Below are positions 35,260 to 42,851 of a DNA stretch of 64,000 nucleotides, piece by piece. The notes under the pieces are model-generated. The model was not told where the DNA came from and ran no database searches. It saw nothing but the letters and a program-made list of their open reading frames with translations. Every line of letters begins with the position of its first letter. Position 1 is the stretch's first letter. The stretch covers positions 2,885,501 through 2,949,500 of the forward strand of contig NZ_SDKC01000001.1 of NCBI RefSeq assembly GCF_004123145.1, read 5' to 3'. A program made the position numbers and the translations under genes. This DNA is from Blautia faecicola. GTDB lineage: Bacteria; Bacillota; Clostridia; Lachnospirales; Lachnospiraceae.

Positions 35260-36610
35260 CTAGAGCTCCTCCATTCAATGCGATATAAAGTTCTGTTCCG
35301 TCAGCTTTGATATCGGAACCAAGTCTTTTTCCAGCACTGCTTGTGTATGTAGTCGGTTCCTGTGCTTCGAATGCACCACCATTAATGCTTCTGTACCACA
35401 CATAACCATACTCTTCGGTATTGTCTGCTGTATAGGATGCCGTCAGTTTCCCGTTATCATCAGTCAGGGTCACCGAGTTATTTGTCGTATCTGCTGCGTA
35501 AGTTGTTGGATCAGGAGTCTCTTCTGACGGATCCTGAACTGTTGAATCATCCTCCCTATCCTCTCCAGGATCTTCCTGTTCCGGTGTATTTTCTACATAG
35601 CATCCATAGATTGTAGATTGTCTTCCTTCCATCTGAATCTTGGAAGCAGTTCCGTCTTCATTCAATTCAATATCTGACAGATCATAGTCTTCATCAATAT
35701 TTTCAATACTCTGACCAGCTTCCTGAAGTTGTTTTACCAGTGCTGCTCTCTGAACAATCTCTTCCAGTTCTTCTTTATCTCCGGTCACTGTCGGATCTGC
35801 CGGATCCTGATAGAAGACTGTTGCGTTCTCTACATCGTCAATCTGTGTTTTGTCACCTGCCATGGTGATCTTGATCGGCTGCAGAGAATCTGTTTCTGTA
35901 CCGTCTACTTTGAATCTGATGTTGTATGCTACATACTGACCAAGTTCTTTTTCAGCCGGAATCTTTTCTTTCATCAGATTTTCCAGCTGAGCTTTTTCAG
36001 CATCTGTCAGTGTGTTGACTTCCATTGTGATCTGGGAACTTTCTCCTACCTGAAAAGCTCCCTCCGGAATTTCTGCACTTACTGTTGCAATTACATTTCC
36101 AAGCTCGTCTGTGAAGTCCTGCTTCAGATCCATCTTCTGATTATAAGTTACGGTTTCACCGTTTTCTTCTTCCTGCGGAGTCTGCGCTTCCCCAACTGCT
36201 GCATTCGTATTTTCAGAAGTTGTTGTTGTCCCTTCTGAAACAGTTGCAGGTTCTTGGGCTGCAGGTGTCTCTGCTGCAGGTGCTTCTGTTGTCGGCTGTT
36301 CTGCTGCAGGTGTTTCCGCTGTCGGCTGTTCTGCCGGAGCTGCGACGGTTGTTTCCGGTTCTGCGACCGGTTCTGCGGTGACTTGCTCCACCGGTGCGGT
36401 TTGCTCCTCGGCTACTGCCTGGCCTTCATCTGCTGCGTAGGCAGCCACGTCCATGTCATTGGCAACGGCTTCGTCCTGAGTCTGTACTTCCGCTTCCTGT
36501 GGGTATTCGGTCTGTCCGGTCTCGGATGCGAATATGAAGCTGCTGTTGCTCAACGCAACGACCATGCAAAGCACTAATGCCAGCAGTCTTTTCTTTCCTT
36601 TACTTTTCAT
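35260..36610 (-). pseudogene. N-terminal part of pilus tip adhesin, cut off by IS
   Basis: About 450 codons. A signal peptide (MKSKGKKRLLALVLCMVVALSNSSFIFA) is followed by a long low-complexity stretch (about 35-150) with repeats of PAAEQPT, TAETPAA and TEAPAAE. A folded region follows (VTYNQKMDLKQDFTDELGNVIATVSAEIPEGAFQVGESSQITMEV). After ELYIALNGGAL the frame runs into the insertion sequence and stops within four codons. The product would be secreted but has no LPxTG anchor. The start has GGAGG five bases upstream and overlaps the end of the small gene at 36600, so the two are coupled. Confidence 0.88.
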
Positions 36611-36788
36611 GGCTTCCTCCTTCCTCTTCATCCAAAGCACTCTCTATCAGTTTTAATAATTCTAAAGCGCTGCGGAACTGCTGCTTTTCTTTTTTTTCCA
36701 CCCAGGTCACCGAACCCTGCCAGGTGGCATTCTGTCTGTTGTAAATATTTAAGATAAAGGTCTCCGTCTTTTTCGTAGAATCGCTCAC
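36600..36788 (-). CDS. Small protein with RQxATWQG motif, leads the pilus operon
   Basis: A 62-residue cytoplasmic protein, MSDSTKKTETFILNIYNRQNATWQGSVTWVEKKEKQQFRSALELLKLIESALDEEEGGSHEK. The segment from FILNI to ESAL matches the C-terminal part of the 146-aa protein at 37160 (TFHIYVKYRQSATWQGILAWKEGKREMEFRSVLELIIEMDAIL). It begins with GTG after AGGAGG and overlaps the start of the tip adhesin gene by 11 bp. I know no function for this motif; its place between a BTAD regulator and pilin genes suggests a regulatory or chaperone-like part in fibre production. Confidence 0.65.
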   Translation of the reverse strand: MSDSTKKTETFILNIYNRQNATWQGSVTWVEKKEKQQFRSALELLKLIESALDEEEGGSHEK

Positions 36789-36830
36789 AGCTGTTCCACC
36801 TCCTTATATGATCCCGTTCTCTATAGTAGT

Positions 36831-36859
36831 ATTATATAAAATGCACCGTTACGAAAAGC
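36831..36859 (-). promoter_or_regulatory. Possible pilus operon promoter, good -10 only
   Basis: On the minus strand TATAAT (36831-36836) lies about 45 bp before the GTG start. No consensus -35 is found 16-18 bp away; the region upstream holds two facing GTTAC/GTAAC elements (about 36847-36852 and 36909-36914) in very AT-rich DNA. A weak -35 with nearby dyads fits a promoter that needs an activator such as the BTAD protein. The 36860-37056 interval has no gene. Confidence 0.35.
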
Positions 36860-37056
36860 ATTACACTCATTATTATCTTTTACTTTTTTTTATTTTTTCT
36901 TATTTTTGTAACGTTTCATCCAAACTATTATCGAAAATAGCGGATTTTTCCTCATTTCTTCTATCTATATATTATGTTTTTGGATTTATGACTGCTTTTT
37001 CTGAAAATTTATCTCCTTGGGACAATCAAAATTGATCCAGTGGATCAATTTTGATT

Positions 37057-37112
37057 ATCGCTGCAATCGTCAAGATCTCGTGCAATCACGGACTTTGACT
37101 CGTTGCCCGCGT
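37057..37112 (-). repeat. Family B repeat, copy 2
   Basis: Reverse complement of the 8095-8150 unit at 50 of 56 positions, same length and same position directly behind the T run of a terminator. Four of the six changes are C/T or A/G transitions, and the central GTGNTTGCAC palindrome is mostly kept. Confidence 0.75.
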
Positions 37113-37150
37113 AAAAAAAAGAACTATCGCCTTCTCAAACGATAGTTCTC
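37113..37150 (-). terminator. Intrinsic terminator after the 146-aa gene
   Basis: GAACTATCG pairs with CGATAGTTC (37121-37149), followed on the minus strand by T8. It ends the unit containing the BTAD regulator and the 146-aa gene, and separates it from the pilus operon. Confidence 0.85.
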
Positions 37151-37159
37151 TTCTGTCTT

Positions 37160-37600
37160 TTATTTTCTTCCCAGTATCGCATCCATCTCTATGATCAGTT
37201 CCAGCACACTGCGAAATTCCATCTCCCGCTTTCCTTCTTTCCATGCCAGAATTCCCTGCCAGGTAGCGCTCTGGCGGTATTTTACATAGATATGAAACGT
37301 TGCACAGGTGCCGCTCTGCTCCATCAGCTGACGGTACTCCATACTTTTTTCCTGTTTTTCTCTGATTTTCTGTTTTTCCGATCGGAACTCACGAAGAACC
37401 ACGGAGGACTCCGGAAAACGGATGTTGTCATAAAACTCTTCCATATATCGGATCAGCTGTACGATATTTTCAAAGGACTGTGGTTCCCGGGAATAACAGT
37501 GATATAGTCGACCGGATATCTCGCTGGCCCTACTCTCGTCCACGCACACGGTAATGAGGTTTGGCGCTGCCAGTATTTCTCCATTCCAATATTGACTCAT
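37160..37600 (-). CDS. RQxATWQG-motif protein downstream of BTAD regulator
   Basis: The 146-residue protein has two parts. The N-terminal half (about 1-75) contains GRLYHCYSREPQSFENIVQLIRYMEEFYDNIRFPESSVVLREF. A Lys/Glu-rich helix (76-95) leads to the C-terminal motif domain (about 100-146) shared with the 62-aa protein at 36600. It has no signal peptide or membrane helix. Only 25 bp separate it from the BTAD gene, so the two form an operon. Function is unknown. Confidence 0.7.
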   Translation of the reverse strand: MSQYWNGEILAAPNLITVCVDESRASEISGRLYHCYSREPQSFENIVQLIRYMEEFYDNIRFPESSVVLREFRSEKQKIREKQEKSMEYRQLMEQSGTCATFHIYVKYRQSATWQGILAWKEGKREMEFRSVLELIIEMDAILGRK

Positions 37601-37625
37601 GTTTCACACTCCTGTTCCTAGGTAG

Positions 37626-38891
37626 TTATTTCCAGTGAAATTCATTTTTCTGAAAACTTAATCTTGCATTAGGGTTTTCCACCTCTGCGATGGAAGAAAC
37701 ATAGTATTCCAGGTATCGGTTCCAGGATCCGTGTCTGTCGGTAAAACGACCGGCGATCCTGCGGAAAATCATATCACAGTTTTCCTGATTGACTCCCACC
37801 AGAAGAATCAGAAACTGTGACGGACTGTATTTGGAAAAGGAATCTCCGCGGCGAAGGCTTCCTTTTACCGCCCGGTGAAGTTCCATGGACATCACATCCA
37901 GTTTTTCCCGGTTTTCCATCGGATGCCCGTTGCCGTCTGTCAGCGAACATACCATTAAAAATGCGGACTGTCCGTTTCGTTCGATCAGTCTGCGCACCAG
38001 ACGGTAATTGTCACGGAAACTCGGAAGGCTGCAGTAAAAAGCGCCATCCTCATACTCCGGTTCTTTCAGATCTTCTTTGATCTCCCCTGCCGCATGGTAC
38101 GTTCTTCCCATCCGTTCGCTCATCTCCTGGAACTGGTTCATCATACGCTCCGAAGGTGTGATTCCCAACTCTTCAAAGAACATCCTGGATGTAGCGTCAT
38201 ACAGCTGATACGCTTCTTTATAACGGTTCATTCCCATCAGTGCATCAATCTTTACGGACTGCCACTCGTCAAACGGATAAATCTCCATCGCCGTATCCGT
38301 CAGTTCCAGAATCGTATCGTATTCCTGTTGTTCTTTCTTATATTCACACAGACTGCGGAGGGCTTTCGAATATTTTTCTTTGTAATGGACACTATTCATA
38401 ATCACCCAGTCTTCGCCGGACTGCATCGGAAGAAGTTCTCCCTTATACAGCCGGCACGCCTGCTCCCACAGTTCCATCTTCTTCGCTTTCTCTTCCGCCT
38501 GTTCCCCTTCCCGGATCAGTTCCACGAAACGAACCACATCCAGATCTGTTTTCATCGGACTGCGCCAGTAAAAAACACCTTTTTCTTTTACGATATAATC
38601 GTACTCCGGCAGCCCTGCCTCGATCAGCATCTTGCGCAGACGGAACACGGTGACACGCAGGTTATTTCCCACATTTGCCAGTTCCTCTCTTCCAAACAGA
38701 TCATCCAGCAGCTGTGCTCTGGAGATTCCACCGTTTCCCTGATTCTCTGTCAGGCTGGAATGCAACAGGATCTGCAGCAATTTTACTGCCTTGGTTGCCG
38801 AGTTTCTTTTGAACGTGATTGGCTGATCTCCATAGGTTATGGAGAACCTTCCCAACATATTCACTTTGAGTTCCGGTAACTGTTTGTCCAT
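37626..38891 (-). CDS. SARP-like transcriptional regulator: winged helix, BTAD, degenerate GGDEF
   Basis: A 421-residue paralogue of the regulator at 20170, with the same three domains: winged helix (about 5-105; LKVNMLGRFSITYGDQPI, LRVTVFRLRKMLIEAG), BTAD repeat domain (about 115-260; YKGELLPMQSGEDWVIMNSVHYKEKY) and a GGDEF-like end (about 290-405) whose active loop reads KYSPSQFLILL. The start at 38891 follows GGGAGG. The two regulators stand at either end of the pilus/fibre locus, both on the same strand; together they are the best candidates for its activators. Confidence 0.83.
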   Translation of the reverse strand: MDKQLPELKVNMLGRFSITYGDQPITFKRNSATKAVKLLQILLHSSLTENQGNGGISRAQLLDDLFGREELANVGNNLRVTVFRLRKMLIEAGLPEYDYIVKEKGVFYWRSPMKTDLDVVRFVELIREGEQAEEKAKKMELWEQACRLYKGELLPMQSGEDWVIMNSVHYKEKYSKALRSLCEYKKEQQEYDTILELTDTAMEIYPFDEWQSVKIDALMGMNRYKEAYQLYDATSRMFFEELGITPSERMMNQFQEMSERMGRTYHAAGEIKEDLKEPEYEDGAFYCSLPSFRDNYRLVRRLIERNGQSAFLMVCSLTDGNGHPMENREKLDVMSMELHRAVKGSLRRGDSFSKYSPSQFLILLVGVNQENCDMIFRRIAGRFTDRHGSWNRYLEYYVSSIAEVENPNARLSFQKNEFHWK

Positions 38892-38940
38892 ATGGTTCCC
38901 TCCCCTCATCTACTCTTCTTTTTTATCATAGAAAAGTAAA

Positions 38941-38975
38941 TCGCCTCCGGTATGGTATCTCCCGGAAGCGACTTC
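38941..38975 (-). terminator. Terminator after the hybrid kinase gene
   Basis: TCGCCTCCGG pairs with CCGGAAGCGA with one mismatch. It sits 40 bp beyond the stop at 39012 and before the regulator start; the minus-strand T run is broken (TTTACTTTTC). Confidence 0.55.
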
Positions 38976-39011
38976 TCGCTGATTTTATTTTAGTCAGTAA
39001 TTTCTTCTTTG

Positions 39012-42000
39012 TCAACGCAAAGCATTACACTTTTTTACTTTCCATGATTTTCTGATTACCTTCGCCAGTTCTTCCTCACGGATCGGTTTTGCGATATAGG
39101 CATCCATTCCTGCTTTCCGGCAGGTTTCCCGGATGTCTGCTGTCGTCTGTGCAGTCATCGCAATGATCGGAATCGACGCCGCATCCTCCCGTTTCAGATC
39201 GCGGATATGCTGTGTGGCTTCCATTCCGTCCATCACGGGCATCATCACATCCATCAGGATCGCGTCGAAGCTGCCGGCAGGTTTCTGGGAAAACAGAGCT
39301 ACTGCCTCCTGCCCGTTCCATGCTTTTTCCACTTTTGCCCCTGCTTCCTCCAGATAGAACTGTGCGATCTCCATATTGATCTCATTATCCTCTGCCAGCA
39401 GGATCCTGCGGTCACGGAGGAGCTCCGATATATCTTCTCCCACTGTGTTTGTTTCTGAAGCAGCTGTCTCATTGACGGTGAACGGCAGACGGAAGGTAAA
39501 TGTAGTTCCCTCTCCACGGACACTCTCCACCTGAATGGTTCCGCCCATCTTCTCCACCAGCCCTTTGACGATCGACATTCCAAGTCCGGTTCCCTGATAG
39601 CGTGTTCTGGCTCCGTACTGTTCCTGGGTGAATGGCTCAAACAGCTGATTCTTTACAAAGTCCCTGCTCATGCCGATACCGGTATCTGTGATTCTGAATT
39701 CGTACCAGGCTGTTTTTCCGTCACAGGATAATTCTTCCGCGCAGGTATCCACGGATCCCTGCGGTTTGTTGTATTTGACCGCATTGCTGAACAGGTTCAG
39801 CATGATCTGGCGCAGCTGCAACGGGCTTCCTTTCAGTGCTGTATGCTGTATATTTTTCCGGTGTGCCCGGTGTGTGATCTGATTCTTTTCCAGAAGCGGA
39901 TTCATCAGTACTGCCACTTCCCGCATCAGCACTTCCATGTCAAATGGTTCATTCTCCGCCCGGATCTGATTGGTTTCCAGTTTGTTCATATCCAGTACGT
40001 CGTTGACCAGCGCCAGCAGATGATCGGCAGATACCTGCATCTTATCCATACATTCTTCCAGCTTCTCCGGGTTATGTTTATTTTTCCGAAGGATCTCCAG
40101 CATCCCCATGATACCGTTGATCGGTGTACGGATATCATGGCTTATGCGGTTCATGAAGTCTGTCTTGGCTTTGCTTTCTGCGTCGGCCTCCTGCACCGCT
40201 TTTTGCAGCCGTTCTTTTTCCTGTTCTTCTTTTTTATGGAATTCCGAAGTATTCTTAAACAGGATAATTCCATGTACAGCACTGCGTTCTTTTCTGGTCT
40301 CCCGGTCATACAGCAGTTCCTGAGACATCAGGATCGTCTTCTGCAGCCAGATCATCCCGCCATCCTGTTTTTCTTCCCGGTACTCTACGGTGATCTGCTT
40401 ATCGCCTTCCCGGAAGCGTTTCAGCAGTTTTTCTGAGGAATCCATGATCCGGTAGCTTTCCAGCGTATCGTCTGTCACCTTCTGACTCCGTTCTCTGCAG
40501 TAGGCATCGTAAGAGCATGGCATCTCCCGGTCGATCACTATGCTTTCCCGTTTCATATGGTAGAATGCATTTTCCAGGCAGTCATTTGTCAGATCTACTG
40601 TATACGCCGCTTCCGCTGTTTCCATTAATGCGTCTACATAATTGCTGTTTTCCAGAATAGACTGTTTCATCTGCTCGTAGTAGCGGATCAGTTCCTGTTT
40701 TTCATCCCTCTGGTTCTGTCTGCTGTCCCGGAAGTTCTCCTGCCCCAGTATAAAATGGTGTAGTCTTCCATCTTCTGTGGCATCCAGAAATCTCAGGATC
40801 ACTCTTCCCCGGTGAACCACATTCTCTTTTTTGTAACGATAGGGAATCTCCAGCTGAGGGTTGTCCTTTGTCAGCTGCTGTTCCAGGGAGGTCAGCTGTA
40901 AGGTCTCCCAGAATTCTTTTCTCACCCGGTCGGTTGCCAGTTCTTCCACGATCTGTTCCACCGCCCCGGAATAATTACCGTCTTCCGCGAGGAAGTATCC
41001 GGTGCTTGACCGCAGGATCTCATACTGATCCATCAGGGCATCACAGTACAGACAGTCCGAAAAATGGTATTTTTCTTTTTGGATCCATTCCAGCAGTTCA
41101 TAGGTTTTCTGCTGTTTTCGTGTCGCTTCCTCGATCTTTGCCCTGTTTTTGTCCACGTACATGTTTTTATCTGCCAGCCGGAACAGTTCCCGGAGGGTGG
41201 CACCGGCAAAGTCCAGAGAGATTGCGTACCCTGCCGCATAGCTGATCGGCATCTCCGGGTGTTTTGCAGAGTAGGTTTCCATCTGTCCGCGGATCTTTTT
41301 TAAGGTTTCCCGCATCTTCGAATGGTCAGTCTTTTGAAATATCGCGATGAATTCATCTCCCCCGTCCCTGCCGACAAAGTTTTCCGGATCTACCGCAAGG
41401 CGAAGCTGTTCGGCAAAGGAACGGATATATTCATCTCCTTTGTCATGTCCCAGATTGTTATTGATGATTCGCAGGTTGTTCAGATCAAACACACAGATGG
41501 CTGTACTCTCTTCTTCTCCGAGAGGTGTGGGATCGCTCAGGATCTCTTCGCATTTGTTTTTGTTCGGCAGCCCTGTGGATTCATCCAGATAGACTTTCTT
41601 TCGCAGGATCCTGTTTTGTGCCGCATAGCGGAGTGCCCGAAGCAGTTCCGCACCAATCAGAAGTACCAGGCCGACAATATCTGCAACTACAATCTTTTCA
41701 AGATGATCCAATGCGGTCGCTCTCTTCTGTGAATATCGTTCCGCAACGCCGGTTACCTCATCACACATTCGGAAAAACTTCTCGCTCATACTGATGATTT
41801 CTGTCTGTGCATAGCCTTTTTGCCGTACTTTCGTGATTTCTTTTTTTAGTTCCGTAAAGTCAGCTGCAAGTTCATCCATTTTCTCCTGGAATTCTGTATC
41901 CTCCAGCCGCACCAGATCCAGTTCGTCGCTTCCGTAGCGAAGTCCGTTGATGATCGCTTCCACGGTTGCTATCATTTCGTCATCCGGATTCTCTGACACT

Positions 42001-42182
42001 TCCAGTTTGATCACCCGCTGGGTTTCTCCGCGAACCAGTCCGGCATAGTTTACAACCCTTGCCGTCCCCTGAAGGTCACTGACCAGCGACATGATACCGA
42101 AAAACAGGAAAATCAGTATGATTGTGAGTACCGTCATTCCTGCCCGAAGGATATATGCTATTCGTTTTTCTCTTTTCTTCAT
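39012..42182 (-). CDS. Hybrid sensor histidine kinase with GGDEF and receiver domains
   Basis: This 1056-residue membrane protein joins two signalling outputs. Two helices (about 12-34 and 163-183) flank an outer helical sensor domain. The first cytoplasmic module is GGDEF (about 195-350) with an intact GGDEF motif at 274-278, so it may make cyclic di-GMP. A linker of two sensory regions follows (about 370-655). HisKA has phospho-acceptor His682 in SHDIRTP. The ATPase domain shows N box NLFSNAVKYNK (about 796-806), DTGIGM and GTGLGMS. The receiver domain (923-1056) carries Asp978 in MDVMMP and Lys in AKPI. Domain chains of this sort are common in Lachnospiraceae. No partner regulator is adjacent. 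Confidence 0.92.
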   Translation of the reverse strand: MKKREKRIAYILRAGMTVLTIILIFLFFGIMSLVSDLQGTARVVNYAGLVRGETQRVIKLEVSENPDDEMIATVEAIINGLRYGSDELDLVRLEDTEFQEKMDELAADFTELKKEITKVRQKGYAQTEIISMSEKFFRMCDEVTGVAERYSQKRATALDHLEKIVVADIVGLVLLIGAELLRALRYAAQNRILRKKVYLDESTGLPNKNKCEEILSDPTPLGEEESTAICVFDLNNLRIINNNLGHDKGDEYIRSFAEQLRLAVDPENFVGRDGGDEFIAIFQKTDHSKMRETLKKIRGQMETYSAKHPEMPISYAAGYAISLDFAGATLRELFRLADKNMYVDKNRAKIEEATRKQQKTYELLEWIQKEKYHFSDCLYCDALMDQYEILRSSTGYFLAEDGNYSGAVEQIVEELATDRVRKEFWETLQLTSLEQQLTKDNPQLEIPYRYKKENVVHRGRVILRFLDATEDGRLHHFILGQENFRDSRQNQRDEKQELIRYYEQMKQSILENSNYVDALMETAEAAYTVDLTNDCLENAFYHMKRESIVIDREMPCSYDAYCRERSQKVTDDTLESYRIMDSSEKLLKRFREGDKQITVEYREEKQDGGMIWLQKTILMSQELLYDRETRKERSAVHGIILFKNTSEFHKKEEQEKERLQKAVQEADAESKAKTDFMNRISHDIRTPINGIMGMLEILRKNKHNPEKLEECMDKMQVSADHLLALVNDVLDMNKLETNQIRAENEPFDMEVLMREVAVLMNPLLEKNQITHRAHRKNIQHTALKGSPLQLRQIMLNLFSNAVKYNKPQGSVDTCAEELSCDGKTAWYEFRITDTGIGMSRDFVKNQLFEPFTQEQYGARTRYQGTGLGMSIVKGLVEKMGGTIQVESVRGEGTTFTFRLPFTVNETAASETNTVGEDISELLRDRRILLAEDNEINMEIAQFYLEEAGAKVEKAWNGQEAVALFSQKPAGSFDAILMDVMMPVMDGMEATQHIRDLKREDAASIPIIAMTAQTTADIRETCRKAGMDAYIAKPIREEELAKVIRKSWKVKKCNALR

Positions 42183-42277
42183 CCGTGCTTACCCCATGTA
42201 TGATTCATATTCCTGTGTTCTATTCTACCTGATTTTACCGGAAACTGCAATGTGAACAGTACCCCCGGAATACTCTC

Positions 42278-42306
42278 TTGACATTTCTTTACTGTCTCTA
42301 TATAAT
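42278..42306 (+). promoter_or_regulatory. Consensus promoter of the marR-MATE operon
   Basis: TTGACA (42278-42283), a 17-bp spacer and TATAAT (42301-42306) match the sigma-A consensus exactly. A perfect promoter for a drug-export operon suggests that expression is held down by the repressor it encodes. Confidence 0.85.
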
Positions 42307-42379
42307 TATCATTGGTAATTATCAATAGTAATTATCAACAGCAACTATCAACAGTAACTATTAATAGTAATTATCAAAG
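42302..42379 (+). repeat. Six 13-bp tandem repeats over the -10 box and leader
   Basis: Units start at 42302, 42315, 42328, 42341, 42354 and 42367. Their consensus is GTAATTATCAACA, with one to three changes per unit. The array begins within the -10 box, covers the likely transcription start and the leader, and ends in the ribosome site (AAAGGAG at 42376). The marR start codon follows at 42390. This is the position expected of a repressor-binding array; binding by the MarR protein is inferred, not shown. Confidence 0.85.
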
Positions 42380-42389
42380 GAGTATCACA

Positions 42390-42851
42390 ATGGACGTTGC
42401 ACTTATGAAACGTATGATGGATGCCTGTTATCTGGCGCAGCGGGTCCGGGGGATGCTTCCGACTCTGCCGGCGGGGGTGACTCCTGCGTATATTCATTAT
42501 CTGGATATTATTGAGATGCTGGAGAAGCAGGGTGTCCGGGCGAAGATATCGGATATCAGTGATGCGCTGGATCTGCCGAGACCCGGTGTGACACGGACGT
42601 TGAAAGCGATGGAGGCCAAAGGATATCTGAAAAAGGTTTCCTCTTCCGAAGACGGTCGTGTCACCTATCTTTCTCTCACAGAAGCCGGGAGGGAACTGTC
42701 CCGTATCTACAACGAACAGTTTTTCACCACTCTCGCCTCTTTTATGGAAGATATCCCGGAAGAAGATATAAAGTGTATGATCCGCACCATTGATGCGGTA
42801 CATCAGATTATGTGTGAAAGGAGACCTGACCTTGACAAGTGCAAAAAATGA
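42390..42851 (+). CDS. MarR family transcriptional repressor
   Basis: A 153-residue winged-helix regulator. The helix-turn-helix reads AKISDISDALDLPRPGVTRTLKAMEAKGYLKK (about 52-83), followed by the wing SSEDGRVTYLSLTEAG. Terminal helices for dimer formation lie on both sides. The start at 42390 is fixed by AAAGGAG seven bases upstream. It overlaps the MATE transporter gene by 20 bp. The pair suggests that a compound lifting MarR from the tandem repeats turns on its own export. The ligand is unknown. Confidence 0.92.
   Translation: MDVALMKRMMDACYLAQRVRGMLPTLPAGVTPAYIHYLDIIEMLEKQGVRAKISDISDALDLPRPGVTRTLKAMEAKGYLKKVSSSEDGRVTYLSLTEAGRELSRIYNEQFFTTLASFMEDIPEEDIKCMIRTIDAVHQIMCERRPDLDKCKK

Noticed and set aside
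36238-36420. Repeated CTGCAGGTGT-like units
   Set aside because: They encode the Pro/Ala/Glu/Thr repeats of the tip adhesin N-terminal region, not an independent repeat element.
36808-37035. Open frame of 75 codons on the plus strand upstream of the pilus operon
   Set aside because: It is AT-rich by chance, lacks a ribosome site, and reads through the probable promoter of the operon.
37021-37050. Symmetrical ATTGATCCAGTGGATCAAT sequence as a possible operator or terminator
   Set aside because: A real short palindrome, but it has no T run and no gene close enough to assign a role.
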